Source: Janthinobacterium sp. J1-1 (GTDB taxonomy: Bacteria; Pseudomonadota; Gammaproteobacteria; Burkholderiales; Burkholderiaceae_D). Taken from it: 64,000 nt of DNA. Below are positions 42,745 to 51,595 of the stretch, piece after piece (position 1 is the stretch's first letter; the number at the start of each line of letters is the position of its first letter). The notes below the pieces were generated by a model that saw only the letters and a program-made list of their open reading frames with translations, made no database searches and was not told where the DNA came from. The DNA lies in NCBI RefSeq assembly GCF_030944405.1, contig NZ_CP132340.1, forward strand, positions 124,001-188,000, in the 5' to 3' direction. A program made the translations under genes and the position numbers.

Positions 42745-44180
42745 CAAATGTTGAGGGCGCGCTTATCGACGGCGAGGGCCGCTTCCCTGATCGCTTCATA
42801 CAGGGTCGGGTGCGCGTGGCAAATCCGGGCGATGTCTTCGGACGAGGCTGAAAACTCCAATGCCATCGCCGCCTCACCAATCATTTCGGACGCGAGTGAG
42901 CTGACAATGTGCACGCCCAACACCAGATCAGACTGGGCGTCAGCAAGTACCTTCACAAACCCCTGTGCCTCTCCGCCACCGAGAGCGCGGCCATTTGCCG
43001 CGAACGGAAACTGCCCCGACTTGAAGGCGCGGCCCTCACGTGTCAGTTCCTGCTCCGTCTTTCCGACCCATGCCGCTTCGGGGCTGGTGTAGATGATTGA
43101 GGGAATAGCGTTATAGCTTACATGGCCGGATTGCCCGGCGATGATTTCGGCCACCATGATGCCTTCTTCCTCGGCCTTATGCGCGAGCATGGGGCCGCGC
43201 ACTACATCGCCGATCGCAAACACGTTAGGCACCGCTGTCTTGCAGTGCTCATCGACGGGAATATATCCGCGACCGTCTGGTTGCACGCCAATGACGTCGA
43301 GCTCCAGGCCATCGGTATTTGGTATTCGTCCGATCGCGACGACCACCTTGTCGCTGATGAGATGCATCGGTGCGCCGGTTGGGCCGCGATACGAAATCAC
43401 CGCCTCCCCGTTGGAGAGTGCAATGCTGTCAATGGTCACCCCAAGCTCCAGCTTCAGCCCTTGGCTCGACATTAACTTGAACATCTCTTTCGAGACAGCG
43501 ATATCGCAGCCAGGCAGGAAGTCAGGCATGGCGTCGAGCAGGGTTACCTCAGCGCCCAGCCGGCGCCACACCGACCCCAGCTCAAGGCCGATGACCCCCG
43601 CCCCGATTACGCATAGGCGCTTTGGTACCTCTCGAAAATCCAGTGCGCCCGCATTGTCGCAGACGGTCTGATTATCGATTGGCGTGCCGGGCAGCTGGCG
43701 TGGCTTCGATCCCGTGGCGACGATGATGTGTCGTGCCGAGATCCGTTGCGTTGTACCGTCTTTCAATACCTCCAGTTCGAATACGCCATTGCCCGCGCCC
43801 ACGAATTTAGCGCGCGCCTTGATAAATTCGACTTTGTTCTTCTTGAACAGGTATTCGATACCTTTGGCCATCTTGGTCACCACACCGTCTTTGCGGTCGA
43901 CCATCTTGTTCACGTCGATCGTCGCATGACCAGTGCTAATGCCATGCTCGGCAGTGTGGTGTACCACCTGCTCGTACAAGTGACTGGACGCAAGCAATGC
44001 TTTAGACGGGATGCAGCCCACGTTCAGGCATGTCCCGCCGGGACGCGGTTGGCCGTCCGGCGCCGCATAAGGATTCGATTCAATGCAGGCGACCGAAAGC
44101 CCGAGCTGTCCCGCCCGAATCGCGGCGATGTACCCGCCCGAGCCCGCGCCGATAATCGCTACGTCATAATGTTTTTCCAT
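42744..44180 (-). CDS. lpd: Dihydrolipoyl dehydrogenase
   Basis: A 478-aa FAD/NAD disulfide oxidoreductase with the N-terminal GxGxxG (GAGSGG), redox pair in GGTCLNVGCIPSK (C51/C56), a second NAD-binding GAGVIGLELGSV and the C-terminal HAHPTLYEAIREA containing the catalytic His/Glu. It lacks the C-terminal cysteines of mercuric reductase, so it is a true Lpd type. No E1 or E2 subunit genes are nearby. In a metal island it may keep thiols reduced or replace a metal-sensitive chromosomal enzyme. Confidence 0.92.
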   Translation of the reverse strand: MEKHYDVAIIGAGSGGYIAAIRAGQLGLSVACIESNPYAAPDGQPRPGGTCLNVGCIPSKALLASSHLYEQVVHHTAEHGISTGHATIDVNKMVDRKDGVVTKMAKGIEYLFKKNKVEFIKARAKFVGAGNGVFELEVLKDGTTQRISARHIIVATGSKPRQLPGTPIDNQTVCDNAGALDFREVPKRLCVIGAGVIGLELGSVWRRLGAEVTLLDAMPDFLPGCDIAVSKEMFKLMSSQGLKLELGVTIDSIALSNGEAVISYRGPTGAPMHLISDKVVVAIGRIPNTDGLELDVIGVQPDGRGYIPVDEHCKTAVPNVFAIGDVVRGPMLAHKAEEEGIMVAEIIAGQSGHVSYNAIPSIIYTSPEAAWVGKTEQELTREGRAFKSGQFPFAANGRALGGGEAQGFVKVLADAQSDLVLGVHIVSSLASEMIGEAAMALEFSASSEDIARICHAHPTLYEAIREAALAVDKRALNI

Positions 44181-44222
44181 GTCCCGTCCTTCAGGTGCAA
44201 TAACAATCGAGTTTCGTTCTCA

Positions 44223-47200
44223 TCAGATTCCCTCGGCCAGGCTTTCCTCGGGACGCGCAAAGCGCCGGTACAGGGTAGGCAGCATAAACAGAGTCAAGAT
44301 TGTGGCCGAAATCAGCCCGCCAATGACGACGATGGCCAAAGGCCGCTGGACCTCGGCGCCCGCGCCTGTCGCCAGGGCCATCGGCACGAATCCGAGCGAG
44401 GCAACCAGTGCCGTCATCAATACCGGCCGCAGTCGCCGCAACGCACCTTCGCGCACGGCCTGATCCCACGGCAGCGTTTTCGCCAGGTCGTCGATTGAGC
44501 CGGCCATCACCAGACCGTTTAGCACCGCCACACCGGATAGCGCGATAAAACCCACCGCCGCCGATATTGAAAACGGCAAGCCACAAATCCACAGCGCTGC
44601 GATACCACCGATCAGAGCAAGTGGCACTCCAGTGAACACCACAGCAGCGGCGCGCCATGAGCCTACGGCCGAGTAAAGCAACACTACGATAAGCGCGAAG
44701 CATGCTGGAACCACCACCGCCAAACGCAAGCGGGCACGCTCAAGATTTTCAAATTGTCCGCCCCATGTGAGCCATACGCCCGCAGGCACCCGCACGTCAG
44801 CGTTGATACTACCCTGGGCTTCCTTGACGACGCCGGCGATGTCGCGACCGCGCACGTTTGCCTGCACCACCACCCGGCGCTTGCCGTTTTCACGGCTGAT
44901 CTGATTCGGGCCCTTGGCCGTGGCTAGTACCGCCACCGATCCCAACGGCACAAATTTTCCGCTCGGAGTCAGGACCGGCAGTTGGCGCAGCGCCTCCACA
45001 TCGTTTCGTATCCCTTCACCCAGCTTCACCACGACATCGAAACGCCTGTCACCCTCGTAGATCGAACCGGCCTCGCGCCCGGCGACGGCCGCCGCCAAAG
45101 TGTCGTACACGTCCTGCGCAGTGAGCCCCACTCGCGCCATGGCGTCGCGATCAAGGCGCGCATCGAGTAGTGGTAGCCCTTGCACTTGCTCCACGCGCAC
45201 ATCCTCAGCACCCTCCACGGCACGCAGCTTCGTCGCGATCTGTTCCGCGGTCCGTACCATCACGTCGAAGTCGTCACCATAGACCTTAACGGCGATGTCA
45301 CCGCGGACGCCAGCAAGCAGCTCGTTGAAGCGCATCTGGATCGGCTGCGTAAGTTCGTAGTTTTGACCAGGGATGCCCGCTACGGCATGCTCGATCTTCT
45401 CAACCAGTTCAGCCTTGCTCATCTTCGGCTTCGGCCACTCGGCCCGGTCCTTGACAATGACAAAGGTGTCCGTGATATTGGGCGGCATGGGATCTGCCGC
45501 CAGTTCGGCCGTCCCGGTTCTCGAAAATACCAGCTTTACCTCTGGTAGCTTCGCGACAGCCTTCTCCACTGCGAACTGCATGGCCTGGCTTTGATCGATG
45601 GAGGTTCCTGGAATGCGGGCCACCTGTAGCAGTACGTCTCCCTCATCGAGCGTCGGGAGGAATTCCTGGCCCAGGGTGGAAAACAGTCCAATGGCACCGG
45701 CAAAAGCGGCGACGGCGATCACGCCGATCAGCTTGGGCCGGGTCAGAGCCCGGTCCAGCCAAGGCGCGTAAGTCGACGATACGGCTTTCACCATCCTGTT
45801 TTCCTTCTCATCGACATGGCGGGAAAGCCATAGTGCGATTGCCGCTGGCACGAACGTCAGGGAGAGAATAAAGGCAAACAAGAGGGCGAGTATGACAGTC
45901 AATGCCATCGGCGCGAACATGCGGCCTTCAACGCCTTGAAAGGTCAGCAGCGGCACATACACGAGAATGATGATTGCTTGGCCGTAGACACTCGGCCTGA
46001 TCATTTCGCGCGCTGCAGCCGCTACCGTTTCCAGCCGCTCGGACCTGGAAAGCACTTTGCCGAGAGAATGCTGTCGTTCCGCGATGCGGCGCAGCGCGTT
46101 TTCCACGATGATCACAGCGCCGTCGACAATCAGGCCAAAATCGAGCGCACCCAGACTCATGAGATTAGCCGATAAGCCTGCCTTGAGCATGCCGGCGGAG
46201 GTCAGCATCATGGTGACCGGGATGACCGCTGCGGCGATGAGTGCCGCGCGCAGATTCCCGAGAAGCGCAAACAGGACCACGATCACCAGCAACGCACCCT
46301 CGGTCAGATTGATCGCAACTGTCTTGATGGTCGCGTCAACGAGGCGGGTGCGATCGAGCACTGGCCGGATCAGCATGTCCGCAGGTAGCGAGCGTGCGAT
46401 TTCCTTCAACCGCACGTCTACCGCAGCGGCGACCGTCCGGCTGTTCTGGCCGATGCGCATCACGGCAGTACCTACCACAACTTCTTGCCCGCCTTCTGAC
46501 GCGGATCCAAACCGCACCTCCTGGCCGAGACCGACAGTGGCGACATGCGAAACCAGAACCGGCGTACCGCTCCGGGTAGTGATGACGGTCTTGGCCAATT
46601 CGTCTGTCGAAGTAATGCGCGCATCGGCCTTCACGGTAAGTGCCTCGCCGTTCTGGAAGACTACGCCAGCGCCGACACTGGTATTGTTGCGTTCAAGTGC
46701 TTCACCCAGCATCGATAAACTGATTCCCAGTGCCGCCAACCGTTGTGGATCGGGCGTGACCACATACTGTTTGACATAGCCGCCAATAACATCAACTCCG
46801 GCCAGTCCTTCGGTGTTTTTTAGCTGGGGCGCGACGATCCAGTCCTGTACCGTACGAAGATAGGTCGCCTTTTCAGCCGCGCTGCGCAGCACCTCGCCCT
46901 CGGGCGTGACATAACTGCCATCGGCCTGCAGGCCGGCACCTGAACCCGCCTTCGCGCCTGGCTTCGCCGCGAACTCGACGGTCCACATATAGACGTCTCC
47001 GAGACCGGTCGCGATCGGTCCCAGGCTTGCATTGGCGCCAGGGGGTAGCGATCGCTCGACGGCTCGCATTCGTTCGGCTATCTGCTGGCGCGCAAAATAG
47101 ATGTCGGTCCCATCCTTGAATACGGTTGTCACCTGCGCGAAGCCATGCCTGGTCAGCGAGCGCGTAGATTCAAGTCCCGGGATGCCGGCGAACGCGGTTT

Positions 47201-47408
47201 CGATCGGGTACGTTACCTGGCGCTCGACATCGGCTGGCGAGAGGGCTGGTACCACGACGTTGATTTGGACCTGCGTATTAGTGATGTCCGGTACTGCGTC
47301 GATGGGAAGGCGGGTTAGCGCAACAGCACCGATGATCGACAGCAGAATCGTCACGATGAGTACATGCCACCGGCGAGCGACAGAAAAATTGACGATGCGT
47401 GAAATCAT
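44223..47408 (-). CDS. czcA: Heavy-metal RND efflux pump (CzcA family)
   Basis: A 1061-aa inner-membrane antiporter with two sets of six membrane helices and two large periplasmic loops. The HME-type signature DFGLIVDGAVIIVEN (about 423-437) in helix 4 marks the divalent-cation class such as CzcA/CnrA rather than the Cu/Ag CusA class. It forms a tripartite pump with the adjacent CzcB and CzcC and drives Co/Zn/Cd-type cations out of the cell by proton exchange. The exact metal cannot be read from the sequence. Confidence 0.94.
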   Translation of the reverse strand: MISRIVNFSVARRWHVLIVTILLSIIGAVALTRLPIDAVPDITNTQVQINVVVPALSPADVERQVTYPIETAFAGIPGLESTRSLTRHGFAQVTTVFKDGTDIYFARQQIAERMRAVERSLPPGANASLGPIATGLGDVYMWTVEFAAKPGAKAGSGAGLQADGSYVTPEGEVLRSAAEKATYLRTVQDWIVAPQLKNTEGLAGVDVIGGYVKQYVVTPDPQRLAALGISLSMLGEALERNNTSVGAGVVFQNGEALTVKADARITSTDELAKTVITTRSGTPVLVSHVATVGLGQEVRFGSASEGGQEVVVGTAVMRIGQNSRTVAAAVDVRLKEIARSLPADMLIRPVLDRTRLVDATIKTVAINLTEGALLVIVVLFALLGNLRAALIAAAVIPVTMMLTSAGMLKAGLSANLMSLGALDFGLIVDGAVIIVENALRRIAERQHSLGKVLSRSERLETVAAAAREMIRPSVYGQAIIILVYVPLLTFQGVEGRMFAPMALTVILALLFAFILSLTFVPAAIALWLSRHVDEKENRMVKAVSSTYAPWLDRALTRPKLIGVIAVAAFAGAIGLFSTLGQEFLPTLDEGDVLLQVARIPGTSIDQSQAMQFAVEKAVAKLPEVKLVFSRTGTAELAADPMPPNITDTFVIVKDRAEWPKPKMSKAELVEKIEHAVAGIPGQNYELTQPIQMRFNELLAGVRGDIAVKVYGDDFDVMVRTAEQIATKLRAVEGAEDVRVEQVQGLPLLDARLDRDAMARVGLTAQDVYDTLAAAVAGREAGSIYEGDRRFDVVVKLGEGIRNDVEALRQLPVLTPSGKFVPLGSVAVLATAKGPNQISRENGKRRVVVQANVRGRDIAGVVKEAQGSINADVRVPAGVWLTWGGQFENLERARLRLAVVVPACFALIVVLLYSAVGSWRAAAVVFTGVPLALIGGIAALWICGLPFSISAAVGFIALSGVAVLNGLVMAGSIDDLAKTLPWDQAVREGALRRLRPVLMTALVASLGFVPMALATGAGAEVQRPLAIVVIGGLISATILTLFMLPTLYRRFARPEESLAEGI

Positions 47409-47444
47409 GGTTGGAAATCCTCGGAATGTTCTGGGATGAGGAAA

Positions 47445-48695
47445 TTAGTCATCGTCGCCAGCCTCACCTTTGCCGTGCTCGGCCTTCAACAGATAGGTAT
47501 TGCTCACGGCGATCTGTTCGTTTCCCTTCAAGCCGGACAAAACCTTCACATAGCCAGCTGCGGCAGCGCCCAGAACGACGTGTTTGATCGCGAACCCATC
47601 CTTCGCGCGAACAAACACGCTCGGCTTGTCCTCGACGGTTTGTACCGCTGTGCGTGGGATTGCAAGCTGGCCGCCATCGGCTTTGCCCGAAAGAGCGATG
47701 GAGGCGCGCGCGGTTTCTCCGATGCGCCAGGTGCCGCGCTCATTGGGCAGCATCGCGATTGCGCGCACTTGGCGCGTTGTTGGATCGAGAATTCGCGACA
47801 TACTGGTGATGCGGGCCGATCCGGAACGGCCATCCGTTGAGACATCCACGGTCGCGCCAACTGCTACACGCGCCGCGTCATCCGGCGATAGGGACAGCTC
47901 GACGGACAGTTTGTTAAGATCGGCGACCTCGAACAAATGCGCGTTCGGTTCGACAATATCGCCGAGCGCAATCTGACGGGCCGTGACATTGCCCTTGATG
48001 GGCGAGCGCAACATCAGGCGGTTCAGCTGGCCACCTCCCGCGCCGCCCGCGGCGGACAACTGCTGCTCGGCCAAGCGCAAGCGGGTCCCCGCTTCTTGCG
48101 CCGAGGTACGCGCTACTTCGAACTCTTGGCGGGAAGTGACTTTTTCTCCGTACAGGCGTTCTTCCCGCTTGAAGGTTGCCTGGCCTAGTTCATATTGGCG
48201 TTTCGCAATCTCGATGTCGGCGCGCAGCTGGGCAATGTCGCGGCTTTCGATAACAGCAAGCACGTCGCCGCGACCGACTGCTTCACCGAGATTGCGCCGC
48301 ACTTCGACCACCCGCCCGCCGACGGAGCTGGACACAACGGCCGCCTGCTTGGGATCGGCGGCGATAACGGCCGGGGCCTCAATGGCGCCAGCGAAGGATT
48401 GCCGTACCGGCGCAACGTCGATTCCCGCTGCTCGAATTTGCTGATCAGAAAGCGTGACAAAATCTTCTTTGCCCTCCGACTCGCCTTCTTTCTCTTCGCT
48501 TCCGCCGCTCTCCTTAGCCTCGCTCTTGGCATCGGACTTGGCTTCCTTCTCCTCTTGCTTTTCGTCCTTATCGTTTTTCTTGTCGTCACTCTGAGCCACG
48601 ACCGAATCTTTCGGCTTCGCCGCTTCAGGCTTGGGCGAGCACGCGCTCAACAGAATTATGGCGGCGCACAGGCCCGATCGAAATACCGCTTGCAT
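47445..48695 (-). CDS. czcB: RND membrane-fusion lipoprotein (CzcB family)
   Basis: A 416-aa periplasmic adaptor with a lipobox ending at C19 (LLSAC), then an unusually long linker rich in Lys, Glu and Asp (about 30-80), a barrel-sandwich/lipoyl part, a coiled-coil hairpin and a beta-barrel domain (VRAIAMLPNERGTWRIGETARASI). The charged linker may bind metal or act as a flexible spacer. It lies between czcC and czcA on one transcript. Confidence 0.9.
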   Translation of the reverse strand: MQAVFRSGLCAAIILLSACSPKPEAAKPKDSVVAQSDDKKNDKDEKQEEKEAKSDAKSEAKESGGSEEKEGESEGKEDFVTLSDQQIRAAGIDVAPVRQSFAGAIEAPAVIAADPKQAAVVSSSVGGRVVEVRRNLGEAVGRGDVLAVIESRDIAQLRADIEIAKRQYELGQATFKREERLYGEKVTSRQEFEVARTSAQEAGTRLRLAEQQLSAAGGAGGGQLNRLMLRSPIKGNVTARQIALGDIVEPNAHLFEVADLNKLSVELSLSPDDAARVAVGATVDVSTDGRSGSARITSMSRILDPTTRQVRAIAMLPNERGTWRIGETARASIALSGKADGGQLAIPRTAVQTVEDKPSVFVRAKDGFAIKHVVLGAAAAGYVKVLSGLKGNEQIAVSNTYLLKAEHGKGEAGDDD

Positions 48696-48697
48696 GG

Positions 48698-49945
48698 TCA
48701 GTCCTTATAAATTGGAGAAGTGGAACCTTGTAGCCGCGCCAGACGCGCACGCGCAGTGTGCAATGCCGTCAGTGCATCTACAGATGCCTGGCGAGTCTCG
48801 GCCAACGAACGCTCGGCCTCGATCAGTTCGAGTTGGGGGAATTTACCTTCGCGGTAGCCGAGCCGTGCGATACGTGCCGCTTCCTCCGCAGCGGCCAAGG
48901 CGGGACCGTTCGCCGCGCGCGCCGCCTCAACGGCATCAGCAACCTCGGCGTTTGCCTGTTCCATGGACTGGTCAAATGCCAGCCCAGCGGCACGGCGCGT
49001 TGCTACAGCTCGATCGTATTCAGCCCGCGTGCGTGATAAAACGGCTGTACCCGGATTGAACAGTGGGAGGGGGATTGACAGACCGATTACAGCCGCCTTA
49101 TCGGAAGTTTCTCCAAAGCGGCGCATGCCGGCGGTGAGTGTAACGTCGGGAACGCGGTCGCTCCTGGCCGCGACAATGCGGGCAGCGGCAGCGGCGACCT
49201 CGGCATCAGCAGCCACAATTGCCAGTCCCGCACCTGAAGCGGCAGGTACGTCACTACGTTCAACATGCTCAAACCAGGGCGATGCGATTGCAAATGGCTT
49301 TGCGACGCCCGTCAGCCGTACCACATTGGACCGAGCCAACTCGACTGCGCGTACTGCCTTGCCCAGGCGGACCTCCGCATTAATGCGCAGGACATCAGCG
49401 CGTTGCTCTTCTATTGGAGACGCTTTACCCGCTCGCACCCGTTCTCGTGCCGCATGGAAGGCGCGCTCGGCCAGCTCGTGACTCGTTTTAGCGATCTGCG
49501 CGTGCCGCTCGCTTGCGGCAAGGCTAACGAAAGCTTCGGTTACCTGCAGCGTCAAGTCGGCTTGCGACGCTTTGGCGCCAATCCCAGCAGCAATGCTTTC
49601 AGCCCGCGCCACGCCGACCCTGGCTTGACGCTTACCGCCCAGTTCCAAGGGTATCGAAAATGAAACGGTTTTTTCACCGCCGCCGAAACCGGTGTAGCGG
49701 CCTGAACCCATGACGTTTTCAGCTTCTACCGACAGCGTTGGGTTGGGCCGCAGGCCGGATAGTTGCACGTTGGCCTCGGCTGCACGCACGGCAGCATCCG
49801 CCCCCTGGAGAGCGGGCGCCTGAAGCCGCGCCTTCGCCACGGCGTCTCCCAATCTGAGGGCAGTACCATTCTCGACGACCGATTGCGCCACAGCGGTCGT
49901 AGCCAGCACAGTGGCAACAATGAAGAAAGAAATCCGGATACGCAT
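48698..49945 (-). CDS. czcC: Outer-membrane efflux channel (CzcC family)
   Basis: A 415-aa TolC-type protein with a signal peptide (from MRIRISFF) and two repeats of the outer-membrane efflux domain rich in Ala-heavy coiled helices. ATG 49945 places the signal peptide at the very N-terminus; ATG 49954 and the ORF start at 49972 are alternatives. It is first in the czcCBA operon, which starts from the MerR-type promoter at 49979-50009. Confidence 0.88.
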   Translation of the reverse strand: MRIRISFFIVATVLATTAVAQSVVENGTALRLGDAVAKARLQAPALQGADAAVRAAEANVQLSGLRPNPTLSVEAENVMGSGRYTGFGGGEKTVSFSIPLELGGKRQARVGVARAESIAAGIGAKASQADLTLQVTEAFVSLAASERHAQIAKTSHELAERAFHAARERVRAGKASPIEEQRADVLRINAEVRLGKAVRAVELARSNVVRLTGVAKPFAIASPWFEHVERSDVPAASGAGLAIVAADAEVAAAAARIVAARSDRVPDVTLTAGMRRFGETSDKAAVIGLSIPLPLFNPGTAVLSRTRAEYDRAVATRRAAGLAFDQSMEQANAEVADAVEAARAANGPALAAAEEAARIARLGYREGKFPQLELIEAERSLAETRQASVDALTALHTARARLARLQGSTSPIYKD

Positions 49946-49978
49946 AGGTTCCATGGCTTGACGGGATGGCAAAGAGTC

Positions 49979-50009
49979 TTTATAAACCTTAATGTCACTT
50001 TAAGGTCAA
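49979..50009 (-). promoter_or_regulatory. MerR-type promoter/operator of czcCBA
   Basis: On the - strand: -35 TTGACC (50009-50004), a 19-base spacer and -10 TATAAA (49984-49979). The spacer holds the dyad ACCTTAA-7-TTAAGGT (49986-50006). A 19-base spacer with a dyad between the boxes is the hallmark of promoters activated by MerR-family proteins. It lies directly between merR and czcC, almost touching the merR start codon. Confidence 0.85.
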
Positions 50010-50014
50010 GCGCC

Positions 50015-50419
50015 ATGTCACCTACTTTTACGATTGGCCAACTGGCCAGCGCAGCCGAGATACCGGCTGCCACGATTCGCTATTACGAAAAAATAGGACT
50101 GCTCGCGTCGCCGTCCCGCTCGGGGAGCAATTATCGGCAGTATGGGAATGACGACCTCGACCGCCTTACCTTTGTACGGCGTGCGCGTGACATCGGTTTT
50201 ACGATTGACCAGGTCCGGAGCCTGCTATCTTTTTCCGACCAGCAGAATGGCGACTGCTGTACGGTGACTGCGCTGACCGAGAACCATCTTGCCGTAGTGG
50301 AACAAAAGATTGCCGATTTGCTCCTCTTGAAGGACCGACTCACTAGTCTCTTGGCCTCCTGCAAGGGCGGCCTGGTTTCCGATTGCCGGATTATCGACGC
50401 TCTGACACCTCGCCAATAA
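50015..50419 (+). CDS. MerR-family metal-responsive regulator
   Basis: A 134-aa protein with the N-terminal winged helix (FTIGQLASAAEIPAATIRYYEKIGLL), a dimerisation helix and metal-site cysteines C81, C82, C116 and C124 (DCCTV ... SCKGG ... SDCRII). The pattern is that of the Zn/Cd/Pb group (ZntR, CadR, PbrR) rather than the Cu or Hg groups. Divergent from czcCBA across the promoter above; the gene following it is a cation transporter. ATG 50015 is chosen because the operator occupies everything upstream. Confidence 0.88.
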   Translation: MSPTFTIGQLASAAEIPAATIRYYEKIGLLASPSRSGSNYRQYGNDDLDRLTFVRRARDIGFTIDQVRSLLSFSDQQNGDCCTVTALTENHLAVVEQKIADLLLLKDRLTSLLASCKGGLVSDCRIIDALTPRQ

Positions 50420-50438
50420 TCGATGCTTACAGTGCTTG

Positions 50439-50459
50439 ACGTTAAAGCTGCTTGAACGT
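50439..50459. promoter_or_regulatory. Second MerR-like dyad upstream of the CDF gene
   Basis: ACGTTAAA-GCTGC-TTGAACGT, an inverted repeat with one mismatched pair, preceded by TTGACG. It resembles the czc operator in layout and could bring the CDF transporter under the same regulator. Spacing to a -10 is not convincing. Confidence 0.35.
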
Positions 50460-50495
50460 TTAACCTGAGCGGATTCAACTCGAAAGTACATCACC

Positions 50496-51557
50496 ATGAC
50501 GCCAGATCCAACTTCCGCTCCTGTCACCTTGGAAACCGATTTATTCGTGTCCAAGATGGACTGCCCATCCGAAGAGAATTTGATCCGGATGGCCTTGGGG
50601 AGCGTCCCGGATATTGACCGCATGGCGTTCGATTTGAACACGCGCACGGTAACGGTGTTCCATCGCGGTGCTCCAGGAACGCTGGTCGATGCGCTGCTGC
50701 CTTTGGGACTGGGCGTCGAACTGCGCCAGTCGCGCCCTGCAGCCGCCCGAGCAACACGGACGACCAGCACGCTGGGGATTCCCAAGATGGATTGCCCGTC
50801 AGAAGAGAACATGATCCGCATGGCGCTCTCCGACATAGAAGGTATCAAGTCGCTCAACTTCGATATCGAACAGCGACAGCTCCACGTGACGCATACCGGC
50901 ACCATCGATCCCATCCTCTCGAAGCTCATTCCCTTACAGTTTGGTGCGTATCTGATCAGTGCGGCGCCAGCAGCCCCCGAAGATGGTGCCGACGCTGACA
51001 AGGCGGGTAACGAGTCAGAGGCGAAAGTCCTTCGCTTGCTCCTCGCGATCAATGGCGCCATGTTTGTACTCGAATTGGTGTGGGGCCTTATTGCTCAATC
51101 GGCGGGCTTGGTAGCCGACTCGCTGGATATGTTCGCCGACGCCGCCGTCTATGGCCTTGCGTTGTACGCCGTGGGCCGGGCCGCATCGCTCAAGACGCGC
51201 GCAGCGCATGTTGCTGGTTGGCTGCAGATGGCGCTTGCGCTCGGGGCGCTTGGAGAGGTCGTGCGGCGCACCCTGCTTGGTAGCGACCCGGAATCCGGCT
51301 TGATGATGGGCGTCGGCGCGCTCGCGCTGGCGGCGAACGTCGCGTGCCTGGTGTTGATCGCAAAAAAGCGGGATCGCGGCGCCCATATGAAGGCAAGCTA
51401 TATATTCTCCGCCAATGACGTCATTGCGAACATCGGCGTGATTGTCGCGGGCGCACTCGTCGCCTGGACTGGCTCCCATTATCCTGATTTAGTGATCGGC
51501 ACGGTCATCGGCATCATCGTATTAAATGGGGCGCGTCGAATTCTAAAGCTGAAATAA
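50496..51557 (+). CDS. CDF-type cation transporter with two HMA-like domains
   Basis: A 353-aa protein. Two N-terminal heavy-metal-associated-like domains each carry MDCPSEEN (M21-N28 and M98-N105). A cation-diffusion-facilitator transmembrane region follows from about residue 175, with the metal-site stretch SLDMFADAAVYG and later SANDVIANIGV. It probably exports Zn, Cd or Co from the cytoplasm. Each HMA-like unit keeps only one cysteine of the usual CxxC (MDCPS), so metal binding would use another ligand set. Confidence 0.87.
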   Translation: MTPDPTSAPVTLETDLFVSKMDCPSEENLIRMALGSVPDIDRMAFDLNTRTVTVFHRGAPGTLVDALLPLGLGVELRQSRPAAARATRTTSTLGIPKMDCPSEENMIRMALSDIEGIKSLNFDIEQRQLHVTHTGTIDPILSKLIPLQFGAYLISAAPAAPEDGADADKAGNESEAKVLRLLLAINGAMFVLELVWGLIAQSAGLVADSLDMFADAAVYGLALYAVGRAASLKTRAAHVAGWLQMALALGALGEVVRRTLLGSDPESGLMMGVGALALAANVACLVLIAKKRDRGAHMKASYIFSANDVIANIGVIVAGALVAWTGSHYPDLVIGTVIGIIVLNGARRILKLK

Positions 51558-51595
51558 ATGGGGCGCCTCGCTGCTAGTTAATCGAAGGGACTTGC

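Noticed and set aside
42744..44180. Mercuric reductase
   Set aside because: The redox motif is shared, but the C-terminal cysteines and N-terminal metal domain of MerA are absent and no other mer gene is near.
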